Made by a program: the position numbers and the translations under genes. From positions 29,376,547-29,440,546 of the forward strand of contig OY987263.1 of assembly GCA_963920665.1 (NCBI GenBank): DNA of 64,000 nucleotides, in the 5' to 3' direction. Of the stretch, positions 1-12,547 are shown one piece after another. Every line of letters begins with the position of its first letter. Within the stretch, counting starts at the first letter, position 1. The stretch is from Straminergon stramineum. Taxonomy: Eukaryota > Streptophyta > Bryopsida > Hypnales > Calliergonaceae. Below the pieces are notes generated by a model, which saw only the letters and a program-made list of their open reading frames with translations, did no database searches and was not told the origin of the DNA.

Positions 1-3000
1 CATTGGTTCCCCTATTACTTCTCCTTCTCTAAAGAAACTTTTGATGGGCCATTGCAAGAAAGACTAATTGTTTCTTGTTGTGTTTGGCTTTTTGCCGGTT
101 GTACTGTGATGTGTTGGAAAAAAATATTTAAAAATATTTAAAAATATATATAATTATTACAAAAATAGAAATATCATATCACCAAAATTTGAGGCATAAG
201 AAAAATGTGGGTCAAAAGTTATTCACAAAATAGAGTGACACAATTTTTGTAGAAAATAGACACTTTGACGTTTTAATTTGTAAAAAATAGGGAAAAGAAT
301 TTTCAAAGAAACTAAAAGTTGGAAAGTGGGGAAGATTTAATGATGAAGAGAATTCACCAAAAAAATGAAAGAAAAAACATCTTTAATGTTCACAATGACA
401 TGCGCAAAGGACCCCTATTTGCATGCATGTGGAAGACAAAAAAAAATAATGTTTTTTAAGTTTTCTTTATTAGGCACATGCCCACCTAGTATGGGAATAG
501 CCCACAAAATTTTCAAGTCTATATCATTAATTTTGGATACTCCACAATACTAAAAAAACCCTAAACCCAAAGTGTGACAAATTAGCAAAATTGAAATTTA
601 ATCATAAATTTTTTTTGAAAATTTCTGAAAAATAAGAAATCTCATTAATACCAAGTTAGTCATCTTCAATAAAAATTTCAAGTATATGGGCTTTATACTC
701 CAAAAATTATGGCCAATGAAAACTCTGTCACTCCAAATGAGACGCAAAATAGGACCGATCTTTCTTCTAATCACCTTGATGGTGAACAAGCTATGACTAC
801 CCCTAATGTGAAAGTTGTAAGAGATTACGAGTAGTTAATGCAAGTTGCTATGAGCTCCCAGTTTGTCACTTGAGACTCACTCCTTTCTTTTTTTCCTTTT
901 TTCTAGTTTTAAGTGTAGTTTATTATACAAAAAGCCCCCAAAAGAGTGTAAAGCCAAAATAGGTATGTCACATGCCAATATAGCATTTGGTCCTAAATAG
1001 AGTATTTTCCTTTAAATCAACCGACATCCTCTATGTAAATAGGGTAGAAATTTAGTATTTGTACAAACTATATGTATTTAGTAGAAATTACCCAAATTGC
1101 CCAAACTTGCCTTGCATGTCACAAATTATGACTAAATTGGCTCAGGGAACTCGAATGAGAAACTTTAGTCAATTTCTGGAGAGAGGTTTCAATTTCTCCA
1201 TTTCATCGACGAAATAGTAGAAACCCCAATTGTTAGCCTATAGGCGAAGAAAATGAAAAATGAAAAAATGGAGGCCATCTATGACCCAAGTACAATTTTT
1301 CGAGGTGGAAATCATGCTAGGAGTCCAATAGCAAAGTCAGTTTGCTAAGATTCTTTTTTGCATGAAAGATTCCTTGATCACCAAAAATTAAAGGAGATAG
1401 AGAAATTTGTCTCTCCTTCATCACATGTTCAAAGTAATAATATGAGCTTGCAAATATTTTGTGAGATTCCATGAGAGGTTCCACAAAGAGTTTTGGAATT
1501 TTCTAATAGTTAGAAGATCCTCTTCTGGATAGTCAATCACCAAAATTAATGATGGAAAATTCATGAAAATTACCTAGGGTGCGATAAAAATCTCATTAAA
1601 AATTAGCATAGCTTTATTTATATTAGTAAGATTCTCCAATAATTTTTAGGACATTCCAATAGTCGAAAGGGCCTGAACTTGCAAGATTCCTTGACAACAA
1701 ATAAAATTTAAAGATTAAGGTGGAGTTGACCAATGGATCAGGAGCATATGGAAGCGGAGTGAGGGCAAAGATAGGTTTTTTCTTACTCCCCCATACCTAC
1801 TAAGGCCCCTAGGCTAGTTATTTTTCACAGAAAAGTCAAACTCCAAAAGTTGAATTCTTAACCCTTTTTGGTGTTAAGTTGGTGTTAGGATTCAATGAGA
1901 TTTTGGAGCTATAAAAACGAGGAAAGTTTTTTCGAACGATAATTGGCCTTTAGAAGCCAATGGTGCAATCCGTTTATGATTTGGAGCCTTTCTCCAAAAG
2001 TTAGAGAATAGACTAGGGTAGAAAGTCAAAATTGGGAGAAATAGGATGAAAATCCAAATTGATAAGTTTTCCACAACGAAATGAGAGGACGTGGGTGCCC
2101 TTAGAAGAATATAAATGGGCACCCATTTTCCTCTCTTCTCACCCTTTGTAGTCACATTTTGGCATTCCAACACGTTGATTCATTAACATGGAGTTTTTGA
2201 CCAAATTTGAGCCATAGTTGTAAATATGTTGTTTTTGGAGCATTTCAAGCTCCTATTGTTGCTATTCTGTAAGCTTTGAAGGACTTTGGATTCCATTCAA
2301 ATCTTTCTTGTTGTATTTTGAACTTGTTTTGAAATCCTTGTCAAGTTTTGGTAGTTTTGTTGTATTATTTTATCTTTTGTTAGTATTGTTGTTGTTTTTT
2401 GTCCAAATTCTTGTTTAAAACTTGAAAACTTTGTACTAATCCTAGATGTTCTTCCCTTTTGATTGGCGATGCCACTTGGGGGAGTCCTTAGCTTGTTTTT
2501 GTAGCTATAAATTGTACTAATCTTTGTTGTAGATACACAACTAGTTTAGACGGTTATACTATCACGTTGTGCACTAATTTGTAGTTGTGTTTTCTTAAAA
2601 CTAACACTCTCATGTTTTCTAGCCTCTTTGTATTGTTATTTGGCCTCCACCTTTCCCTAGACAACGGAGCTCTTACAGAATTTGTTTAGAATTTCCCCCA
2701 TGACTAAGCTTTGACCTTAGATGTTATAGAAGTTGGTAGAATTTAGAAGTTGTCCACAACCATGGCAAAGCCTTAACCTTGATAGATTTTTCACTTCTAA
2801 AAATTATGCATTACTTTCACCCAAGGTTAAGTATACAATGAATTTCATCTTCTTCATTTAATTCACTTATTCTTTCAGCTAATTCTTCTTCTTCTTGCCT
2901 AATTTGCAAGTCTCTATTATTTATGGGCTCATTTTCTAATATTACTTTTACATGCATTATTATTGACTATAATGCATTTCTATCTTTGTCTCCTTGGACA

Positions 3001-3025
3001 CAACACATTCTATGTGATCTACAAA
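1..3025. other. AT-rich intergenic DNA, no gene seen
   Basis: All reading frames are broken by stops within short distances, and no open frame resembles a protein I know. The composition is AT-rich with many homopolymer runs, as expected of decayed transposon-derived plant intergenic DNA. I found no clear terminal repeat pair here. A TTAACCCTTTTT motif near 1857 resembles one end of the TTAA-flanked elements found later, but it has no partner. Confidence 0.6.
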
Positions 3026-3048
3026 CACTCTAATACCATATTAAATCC
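3026..3048 (-). repeat. decayed LTR-retrotransposon primer-binding-site-like remnant
   Basis: On the minus strand this reads as a degenerate form of the TGGTATCAGAGC primer-binding site that many plant Ty1/copia elements use to pair with initiator tRNA-Met. The copy here has ATGGTATTAGAGTG, preceded by an A/T-rich stretch like the end of an LTR. If real, the 5' LTR would lie at higher coordinates and the element body at lower ones. No polymerase motifs survive around it, so it is at most a fossil. A chance match is possible. Confidence 0.3.
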
Positions 3049-6000
3049 TAGTTTCCTACACACCTGTGAGTGAATATTTTTCCACTCTTAGGAAATACAC
3101 AAGCACAACCAGGTTCTTGTATTTGGGGGCAAATTCTATTCTCATGGGTGACTATGTAGGTTCATTATACCTTCCTAGCAATGGATCTTTTCTAAGCTCC
3201 TAAGTCCTATAATTCACCAATGAACCCCCAAACTAGCCTAGGTGTAGAAGTTACCCCGACTACCTCGATCCCTTGACTACTGTGGTTTCCTACGAGAGCT
3301 GAACGTAATCAAAATGCATCACCCCTAACTTGTACATCAGGTCATGCCATGTCTAAGAACCTAAGATACATGGGATTTGGACGTTCCTACAAGGAGCTAT
3401 GGTTGGATGAAGTTTTAGTCCCCTAGGAGCTATCTAAACTTCATCCACCGGTTTGGATCCCTTCCCTAATCCAAACGACTTTAGATTTTGGAAACTAAGC
3501 CTATAATATAATTTATTAAAGGAATTCGAAGTTTGGGTTTGGATAATTGGATTTCACCTTACTTCATCCATGTTGTTACCCAAACTTCATCTGCTCATAT
3601 CTCCCTCGTTATCAATTGGTTATGGATGTATTTTATACTTACGGACCCCCCTTGAATTCTACTCCATGATTCTAAAGCTAATTATGATCTAACTCTCTAT
3701 CCTAAAAGTGCTACCAACCCCTAGACCTCAGCCCTAATCTATTTCTCCTAAGTAAATGAACTAGAATGGAGGGGGAGGGATTAGTATCCTACCTCGGCTC
3801 GGGGATCCTTTACTACGTGGGCAAGACTTCCTTTCAACATGTTCCTTAATGCCATGTCACCTTCGTGGAGTTGGATAATTGCTTGGATGAAATTCGAACA
3901 TAAGGTTTGAATACAATTTTTGGGTTCCCTACCCTTGGCTAACTTCCCATCTTCCCCTTCCTTTTTTTTCCTGCCCTTTCTTTCTATTATAACCCTCATT
4001 CCATGTGGAGCGTGGTAGTTGGGGTGGCCACCTACTTTCTAAAAGCCCTACACCAAGCATTTAATGACCATTTATACCTACTCATCACCTTAACTCTACT
4101 AACCCACAAGTCACTTCCACTTGAACTCCCACTACCCTCTAATTAATCCCCATGATTGCTAACCTACTTCCTAATGGGTGAAAATCCCCTCCTAAATTCT
4201 CCTATTAAGTCACCTTTTTCCCTCGTCCTCCTTCACTTGTGGTGTTGTTATGTTGGAGTGTTTGAGGGTTCGTGGAGAGAATGACTTGTGAGGCTTTTCC
4301 TATGGCTACTCTTTCCTATATTTCTATCGTGGCTTTGTTTCTACCTTCTCCTACCCCTCTATTTTCTTTCTATTCTATCCTACTTCTATCTTCTATTCTT
4401 CCTCTATTTCTTTTCTATTCTACCCTATTTCTATCTTCTACTCCTCTATTCCCCTTCTATTCTACCCTAGTTTATCCTTTGCATTTGGAACCTAGAAAAA
4501 AAGAAAAAACCCCAACAACACTTGTGTGCTTGGCCGGAGCCTGTGCTGGCCGGGACTAGCTAGCTAGCTAGCTAAGCCGGTTTTGGCTAGCTAGGACTAG
4601 TTCTAGCTATATGGGTTGGGTGTATCTGGTCCCACACTAGCCAAAAGCAAATGCTAAAAATTACCCAAAACAAGGGCTAGGCCTTGGAGATTGTTTGGAA
4701 AATTCTAGGACTTGAAAGAGGTGGACTTAACGACGAAGGGCACGGGGGACTCCTAGGCTTAGCAACTAGGGCCAAAAATCTAACTTTAAGGGACTAAACT
4801 TTGGTTCGTTTCCTAGACGTTTTAAAAACTAAACTTTGGAAGTGAGCATCGAATAGGTTCAAAACTCTATTGTCAATTTGGGTTTAATACCAAATCTAAG
4901 ACTAGAAGGTACTTTGGGGTTCAAAACTCCGCCATTGGTAGGACTTTAGTACACAATCTAAGACTCTTGGGACCTAAGGGGTTCAAAGCTTCGCCATCCT
5001 GACGGGACCCATAATGACATGTGAAAAGCTACAACAAGGTTAGTAAAACATGGGGACTTAAGACACCCTCAAATAATTGCAACTCATGTTAGTATAGCAA
5101 TGATTAGTACAAGACTCAAAGTAAACTAGAGGCCCTCTAAAGCGGCATTGCCAAGGTATGGTGGGAAATGGCTCTAAGGTTAGTACAAGGGACAAATGGG
5201 CACCTACACAACCTCCAAAGACATGACAAGATCCAAAGGAAGAAGAAAACACACCCTCTCCAAGGTTAGTGAACTAAAGGCTCAAAACTTGTGCAAACTT
5301 GAGACAAACAACCAAAATAGACACAAGACTTAGAAAAAACAATACAAGAAGACACAAAGAACAAAGGAACCCCAAGACTTTTACAAACTTGAAAAAGACT
5401 AACAAAAAGACCCAAAAGACAAGAAAACAAGCATCACCAAGGTTTTGGGCTAAATGCCAAAAGTTCCAACAACAAATTAGACCCAACGGACCCAAATACA
5501 AAATGGGGGGATTTTGAAAGGACACCCTTTTTATAGGTGGTCGGGCACCCCACCTCCTCTCTAAGTTACAAGATACAACTCCATTCCCAAAATGGGAACC
5601 CTAAACCCTAGTTCTTTATAAGATTTTCGCCTACAACTAGGACATTGATTTCCTAGCTCTTACATTGGTCTAACTTCTAACTTTTGGAGTTTAACTCTAA
5701 TTTGCAGATGGATTGCACTTATGGCTCCAGAAGGCCATTTTTTGTCATAGGAAACTCCCACACCTTTTCCCTTCGCAAAATCCCCCATCAAAACCCAATG
5801 CCAACTTCAATAAAAAAAAGGTTGAAAATCTAGCTTTTGGAGGTTTCCTTTTTTGAGTAAGGTGATTGGCTAAGGTGTTTTGGAAGGTCCAAGGGGGTAA
5901 GAAAAGACTCTTCGTTGACTTTGTTTCGACTCCGTGAGCTTCCAGGATGTTGGTCAACTCCCTGTAAATATAACCACGTCATTTAAATTAGAAGGAACCT

Positions 6001-7640
6001 CTCAATTCAGGAACCTCCTGCTATCAAAATGTTGCAAAATTTATTGGAGTGTGTTATTAACATAAAAGAACATATCCTATTTTTTAGTGAAATTTTACCG
6101 CCTTCTAGAAAAAATTTAGGAATTTCCCGTCATGGGTTTCGGTCGTTGACCATCCGGAAAGGATATTTCTAAAAATTATGAAATTTTTTGTGGGACCTCT
6201 CATAGAATCCCACAATGGTGGTGCAAGCTCATATTCTTACTTTATATATGGATGGATGGGGAGGATAAATCCTACCCTTTGCCTAATCAAGCGCTAAATA
6301 TTGGAAAAATAGTGAATCTTTCGCATATAAGAGAGTCTTGGTGAATGGACCTCACTTCCGATCCTCTGACATGCTCATGACCCTAGATCACCCTCCATAG
6401 ATTGTAGATTCCTCCACAGGCCCATCTTGAGATGGTTACCCTTGCAATGCTAAGAATTGGAGCTTCTACAATTTCAATGGTAGAATGGGGAAACAAAGAC
6501 CTATCTAGGGATCTCACAAGGCTTCTCTCACCTCAATTCTAGCTAGACTAGGTCACTGACTTAGTAGGTTTGGCTATTTGGAACAACATCACTCAAACCC
6601 CCTAACTTCCACCATTTGGGGTTCTAACCTATGTAAAAGTGGACATCTGAGGTGTTTCTAGACCTAAAATCCTATTTGAGACCGAATAGCTATTTTCGTA
6701 TGTCACAACCTATTTTGGACTTACACTTAATTCAGGGCTTTTTACATCTAATCACCTCCTAAATTGTAAAATTTGGAAAGAAAAAAAGAAAAACGATGAG
6801 TCCCATGTGACAAATTGGGAGCTTACAACATGCAAAGGTATGACACAAAAAACTATTGAAGTACACACACAAAAAAATAAGCATTAGTGCAAATAATAAT
6901 CATTGTATTGCAACAAGAAGGAACCCCTTTAAATAGAGTGTATTCTGATTTGTCCTAAAAGGTCTCGACCCTTCAAGGGTGATCTATGCCAAATGGCATG
7001 TATATAGGGTAAACAATATACTACACTTCTATAGATTGAAGAGCAAGCGCTCTTGACTGTAATTGCAACGAAGGCGGCCAAGAGGGCTAGAGGCTGCAAC
7101 AATGGTAGAAGGTAGAAGGCTTAGTTAGGAACTACCAAACATCAAGAGAAGGAAATGGATCTCAATGCAAGTGTGGCAATGGATCTGGGGGTCAAAGTAT
7201 GGTACATTCTTCAACTGTTCATGTTGCTAAAAATTTGGCACCCTTCGCTTTCTTATAATCTTCTCATAGTTCAATGAGTCTACAAAACAAGATCCATGAG
7301 GAATTAGGATTTGGGGTTTGAGCATTGGATTATAGCAAATTCATTGAATTTTATACTTCACCCCTATTCTTCATGCGACAATTTTCTATCTTAAAGGTTT
7401 GATGAATTGGATTTCAGTCAGCTTGTTGAAAGAGCTAGCTAAAGGACTTTTCGTCCCCATTTCATTGAGATGGAGGAAGGGGGGAAGCACACAATCAAGC
7501 AGACTCCCCACATTTGATAGTCACTAAGAATCAAGACCTAAGTACCCAATTGCAAATGAAGATCTAAAAATTACAAATTTACAATACTTTAAGAATTTTT
7601 CCCTTACATCTCATAATGTCCCGTCCATCAAGACATGTAA
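3049..7640. other. intergenic DNA with low-complexity tracts, no gene seen
   Basis: No credible coding region. At about 4345-4475 a degenerate pyrimidine-rich tandem repeat (units like TTCTATTCTACCC and TTCTACTCCTC) makes a spurious Phe/Leu/Ser-rich open frame. A short CTAG repeat lies at about 4555-4576. Minus-strand open frames between 5058 and 5957 are Leu/Phe-rich translations of AT-rich DNA and resemble no family. This may be old LTR-element debris, but I cannot identify LTR boundaries. Confidence 0.5.
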
Positions 7641-8504
7641 GCAAGATTTTCGGGGCCACGATGAACACATTTACGATCCTATTAAGGAAATTAGGGTTGA
7701 GGGTTCAAGGCGTGATTCTTATTGTTGAAGAATGTTATAGAAACGTAGCTGCGCAAGTGCATCAAAAAATGGCCTCAAAATTGAGGTAAATCAATCTAGG
7801 ACAACCAACTTTCTAATGCAAATACCTACAAAAGCATGCATTACAGTCTTCCATCAATCCATGGCAAACTTTATCTAGTAAAAAAATGCTTTGGGTGATG
7901 GTGATGGAGTTATTAGTGATTGCTTTAGGAACTTTCATCTTTCTAGTGTAAATTCAATACAAGAACTAACTTTTTTTATTGCTTTATGTCATGCCTATAT
8001 TAGAAAATATTGCAACCATTCTAGGAAATATTGTTACTACTTTAGGTGGTCTGATGATCAATATGGGTACACTTTTTGATGGTTTTGGGGTAGTTCAGAG
8101 ACTGTTTTGAGCTAACTGGGCAACACACTTCAAAAATTCATAACAAATCATACTTTCTCAAAATAAAAAAATTTCAATTGTTCTCTATATTTCTCATGTT
8201 TGTCTTTCTAAGGAAAAAAAATTTAATATTTTCCAAAAATGTCAACGAGGCAAACGAGTCATTCTATATGTCATAGGTTGGTATACCTTCATATTTGAGT
8301 TTTGAAACTTGCACCTATGAATCTCTATTATTGGTAGAAAGACTGGATTATGGAGGTACCTACTTGTTTTTATTTTTTATTTTTACTTTTTGGTGCCAAA
8401 TTACATTAGAAAAAAATAATTTGGCTATAAATGGAAACTAACCGTGAAGTTTTTTGCCATAAAACTTCAAATTAAAAAAAAATCTTGGATGAAATTGCCA
8501 AATT
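7640..8504 (+). repeat. dispersed repeat, copy A (left part)
   Basis: This stretch aligns by eye with about 58.2-59.0 kb and then 62.63-62.72 kb. Shared landmarks are GGTGATGGTGATGGAG, the phrase around CAAAAATTCATAACAAAT, and ATAATTTGGCTA. It is a moderately diverged repeat, probably part of a larger transposon. Copy A lacks the 267-bp insertion present in copy B near 58.6 kb and keeps TTTTGGGG at 8083-8090 as the empty site. Copy A is itself interrupted at 8505 by a CACTA-type element. No protein is recognisable. Confidence 0.6.
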
Positions 8505-9653
8505 CACTAGATGAAAAACGTGTCTAGCACAACCGACTACTATGCAACTAGTGTCCTATATAACTATCCTATGATTGTAATCCTCTCTATTAGCACCAAA
8601 TTTAACGTAATTGTTTTATATCATCTTTTTATAGCATTGATATATTGTTATAGTTGCAAAGGAATCAATCTATAGTTGCAAAACAAATAGGAAACAACTA
8701 GGAAAAGATTGCAACTATAAAATGACCATAGTTGTTTCCTAGTCACTTTCTAGTCGCTTCCTAGTTGCTTTCTAGTGGTACACTAGTTGTTTCATAGTCG
8801 TTTCCTACAATATTAGAAAATTCAGCTTTTCCTTTGATTTGGTTGCATAGATTTGATTAAATTTTCTATTGATTTGGAGAGTAATTTGTTGATTGGGATG
8901 GAAGTCAATAGAAAAATGAACCAAATGAATGCAACGAAATCAATAGAAAAATTGAATTTTCTAATAGTGAAGGTAGTTGTTTCTTAGTCATTTTCTAGTT
9001 GTTTCTTAGTTGCTTCCAAAGTTCATTCCCATTTGTTTTATATCACTTGTCCTATATCAATTGTAAAGAGTACCATTAGATTGGACATATAAGACTTGTA
9101 AGTTGTTGTAGTCTTGTGCAATGAATTTTGATGATAAAACTCTAAGATTTCTACAATTTCTAGATTTCTATAGAGTATAGATTTCTACAACATATAGAAA
9201 TCGAAAAATATTTAAAATCCAAGAAATTTTAAAATCTAAGAAATTGTGAGGTATCTTGAACCAATGAAATCTATTAAATACTAATATTTGAATTTTTGAA
9301 ATCTAGGAAAGAAGGTAGATTTGAAATTTTGAAATCTAAAAAAAGGCAATTCTGAAATTCAAAAAATCTTGAAAAAAGGTAGTCCTAAAATTCTTAAATC
9401 TAGAAAGAAGGTAGATATGAAATTTTGAACCCTACAAATCATTGAGATTAATATTTTAAAATATACAAATATACAAGTCACAAACAAGTCGTAAATGAGT
9501 CACTTTTTTACTAGATTTTAGGGTGTCTACTACGACTACACTACAACTACAGGTCTCCAAATTATCGCTAGTCACAAACCAGTCACAAGTGTCCTATGCA
9601 ACTCAAAACTAGTTGCGTAGTGTAGTCACAAAACCTGTCATTTTTTTCCAGTG
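8505..9653. mobile_element. non-autonomous CACTA-type transposon
   Basis: The left end reads CACTAGATGAAAAACG. The reverse complement of the right end reads CACTGGAAAAAAATGACAGG. Both ends continue into a shared CTAC(T/A)..GCAACTAG stretch. Subterminal CTAGTTGTTTC/AGTTGCAA motifs repeat many times, as in CACTA elements. The flanks are ATT on the left and ACT on the right. The uninterrupted relative at about 62.72 kb reads GCTAGATTATGG, so ATT is the 3-bp target duplication, with one mutation on the right. There is no transposase frame. It is a relative, in opposite orientation, of the element at 43436-44404: both carry a version of ACCATTAGATTGGAC. Confidence 0.75.
8808..8969. mobile_element. 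foldback element with CACTATTAGAAAATTCA ends
   Basis: The left arm, CAATATTAGAAAATTCAG and onward to GGTTGCAT, is matched by the reverse complement of the right arm, CACTATTAGAAAATTCAA onward to CGTTGCAT. The arms span roughly 45 bases each. It is nested inside the larger CACTA-type element. The flanking triplets CTA and AAG do not match, so the target duplication is unclear. It could be a nested CACTA-derived MITE or an internal palindrome of the host element. Confidence 0.5.
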
Positions 9654-9990
9654 ACTATGGATGAAAATAGAATTATGGACATGTAATATGTGCTAATGTG
9701 ATATTTTTTATCCAATATGTGGATGAGTGTTTAAAATTTGAGCATCACTATAACATTTTATATTTCCAGTTTGGCACTTCATAAAAAATGAAAAAAAAAG
9801 CCTTGGTACCTACCTCTTCTGAAGGATCTCTAGTCTTTATAGATAGTAAATTGACTTCTTCGAAAGAGTTTTTTTCTTTTTCTTTTGAACTATAAAATGA
9901 AGGACAAGATGTTGTATTAACCCCTTTGGTTACGGCTCCAATATCCCAAATCTTGACAATGAATAGAGAGGTTTCAAGGACTTCTTCAAC
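9654..9990 (+). repeat. dispersed repeat, copy A (right part)
   Basis: This continues copy A beyond the CACTA-type insertion. It matches 62.72-62.93 kb through ATGGATGAAAATAGA, TAATGTGATATTTT, CCAATATGTGGAT, and CATAACATTTTATAT followed by TTTGGCACTTC. No gene is visible. Short minus-strand open frames here are not protein-like. Confidence 0.6.
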
Positions 9991-11142
9991 CACAAAACTT
10001 CTCATTCATCCAAACCAATGCTTAACTTTTCAAAGGAGGCACTTTCGTGTATGATGAATTTGATGAAATAATTGAAGAGATGAATAAACACTTTTAAAAA
10101 ATATAAGCAAAAATACGAAAAATTTTAAGAAAGAATTAATGAATGAAGGGATTATCACTTTGAAATGCCATAAACGGAAGTGTCCAATGAATGGTTTTTA
10201 AGGTTCTTGTAGAAATGTGACTAATATTCATCCTATTTGAGTGTATAAATTTTTGGTTGAATACTTCAATGATAGGTCTATTGTTTCAAGGTTACTAATC
10301 CATGTATGAGTGTAAGGATTGGATGCACCCAATGTGATGCTAGTGCTTCAATAACTATAGTAAAAGCAAATCATGTCTATTAGGAGGTGCTAATAACTAC
10401 CCCTCCTATAAATGAATCCCTATCTTGGAACGGGTGAAGTGTTGCATAACATTCACTAACCTTCATGTCCATTGCCTTGCTTCATGCACCTTGTTCATCA
10501 CATTGAACCTCACTTGTCCACTTAGCTACTAATGATGTGGAATATTCCACACCATCTACTGTAGAACCAAGGCAATGACAATGCATGCTCTTGAATGTTA
10601 TAATGTTATATGAATGCAACATCATTGATCAAGTAGGTACACGTAATAAAAGGGACACCCTCTATGTTACCGTCATTCCACCATCAAAATAAACATGTAA
10701 ATGTAAATATAAAACACAAGATTATAATTACACAAGTCATTGTTTAATTTGTATTTTGAGATTCACATGAAGTAATCTAAAAAGACTAACAAGTGCTATG
10801 ATCTTGACATGAGTCAGGTGACGTTTGCCTACTGATTGATGCAATGGTTACTGAATGGATTTGACCAGATTCATGAGGTGTCTTTACAACAAGTCCCACT
10901 CCAAGCAAGGTGGATACAAAGTGGAAAGCTCTTAAAGTAAAGCAGAAAACAGATGGACAAGAATGACCCATCCAATCCCATCCATTCAACTCACTGACAA
11001 TTTTGAGCAAAAAAATTCTCTCCTAACAAAAGGAGAAAGGGGAAATTGGTACACTGGTAGGTTAGGTGGAGGTGCCTGGGTACCGAAAAATTCAAGCTGA
11101 TGCCAGATGAGTTCCTTACACTAAGTTAAGTTAGTTCCATTG
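9991..11142. other. intergenic repeat DNA, no gene seen
   Basis: The stretch at about 10.46-10.57 kb is an inverted copy of 62.93-63.05 kb. It shares CACTTGTCCACTTA and the GGAATATT.CACACCAT block. This suggests the dispersed repeat family carries inverted internal or terminal sequence. I see nothing else here. Confidence 0.45.
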
Positions 11143-11146
11143 TTAA

Positions 11147-11404
11147 CCCCTCAAGACCCAAGTTAGGAGCCATTTTTGAGCCTCTCACACTTGTTCAACA
11201 GATCAAAGTTATAACTTCATATTCCTACATTTTACGAGGTATATCTAAATGAATTTCATATTATGATGTTCATATTGAAGGGGGAAGCTCAAAAATATAA
11301 TTGGCATCATGTAACAAGCTTGATGTACAATAGAGTACAATGTGCACTGTCAATCAAGGTTCAAACTTGTGAAAAAGTACAATAATTGCTTCGGCCTTGA
11401 AGGG
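11147..11404. mobile_element. short TTAA-flanked piggyBac-like element
   Basis: TTAA lies at 11143-11146 and at 11405-11408. The left end inside it is CCCCTCAAGACCCAAG. The reverse complement of the right end is CCCTTCAAGGCCGAAG, giving a 16-bp imperfect inverted repeat with 13 matches. TTAA target sites with CCC..GGG termini are the signature of the piggyBac superfamily. At 258 bp it has no coding capacity and is a MITE-type derivative. The assignment rests on termini and flanks only. Confidence 0.65.
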
Positions 11405-11564
11405 TTAAGTTACATAAACTTGCAAGAGATCCATGCTTCTTTTTTTCCATTTTGGAAAAAGAGCCAGTTGTTTCTACAATACTCATGTGATACTTGGGTG
11501 ATACTTGGTGATATCAATATAAAAATTAGGTGATACCTAGGTAAAGTTTGGCTATTGGTCTTAA

Positions 11565-12146
11565 TCCCTAAAGGACAATTGGAAATCAAGATAGGTTTCT
11601 ATGAAGTCGATTTTGGTCAGATGTTCATGAAATTTTGATACAAGGTGTGAACATGTACCCCCCTAAGTGGGAAAATAATTTTTTTTCCAATCAAGTGCTT
11701 GGATCAAAAGTTATGTTGCCCCCCAATTTTTTTTTGATTGGGTAGCTTTTGCATAACTCCTCCTTTACTTCTAAAATTTGGCAGGTATGTAACTTACATG
11801 ATACAAGATGCAAATGTAAAAGAAAATAACCATTTATAGTGTAAAAATATCACTTCAAGAGGAGTTAAGGTTTGTTGGCCTTGTTGGGCAGGGGCGAAAA
11901 AAAACTTTTTCTTCTAACTTCAAACGTTATAATCATTCACTCCGTACACTCAAAGTTTCTGAAATTTTTCCCACTGCCCATTCTCCTAGTAGTCTAGTAA
12001 ATATTTAACAGTAAATATTTTTACGGTTGAATTTCGTAAAAAAAAATAAGAAAGAAAAAGAAAAAAAATCCATTTTTTTCTCACTGCCCTAAAAAGTGGC
12101 AGTTTTCCACAATTTGTGCCCCAAATGTGCCTCGGTCCTTTAGGGG
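11565..12146. mobile_element. TTAA-flanked piggyBac-like element
   Basis: TTAA is present at 11561-11564 and 12147-12150. The left end is TCCCTAAAGGACAATTGG, whose first base is probably mutated from C. The right end read backwards is CCCCTAAAGGACCGAGG. The 11-bp core CCCTAAAGGAC is identical. The interior holds poly-T and AT-rich sequence without an open frame. It lies 157 bases from the preceding element of the same type, with a different terminal sequence, so the two are separate insertions. Confidence 0.7.
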
Positions 12147-12271
12147 TTAAACTATAGCAGTGATATGGCTGTAGCCAAGTGGCAAAGAATCAAGCATTAA
12201 AAAAAGCATCGAGGAGACCTCTCTACCAACACAGACTGGCATAGAAAAGCTAACTTGAAGATTATTGCATC

Positions 12272-12547
12272 ATGCTGGCTAGCCGACAAGTGTTGCAGTT
12301 GAGAGGTAGACACCGACATATGCCTATTGCCAAACCAGTTGACTTCTCTGACTTGCCCTTGTCCAGTTGTTTCAATAGCATTGAGCAGTCCGTGGTGACA
12401 AAGTGGCTCAATAATCGCAAATGGAATCATTTCAATTCACTTTGGACGGATTCCATTCGCTTGAAACGACCTGCAATTGAAACATCAATTTCGTTGAATT
12501 GGCTGTGGCATGTATCAGAAGAAGCATTCGGAAACGCATATTCATAG
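12272..12547 (+). CDS. doubtful 91-codon open frame
   Basis: An ATG-initiated open frame of mixed, non-repetitive composition sits at the left edge of the gene island that holds the first small-protein gene. The translation shows no motif I recognise and has no signal peptide or membrane segment. The opposite strand is open over most of the same interval, which lowers its credibility. It could be a remnant exon or chance. I list it because composition changes clearly here from the flanking transposon DNA. Confidence 0.2.
   Translation: MLASRQVLQLRGRHRHMPIAKPVDFSDLPLSSCFNSIEQSVVTKWLNNRKWNHFNSLWTDSIRLKRPAIETSISLNWLWHVSEEAFGNAYS

Noticed and set aside
4272..4559. Leu/Phe/Ser/Pro-rich open frames
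   Set aside because: Produced by a degenerate pyrimidine-rich tandem repeat; two frames are open at once and neither has motifs.
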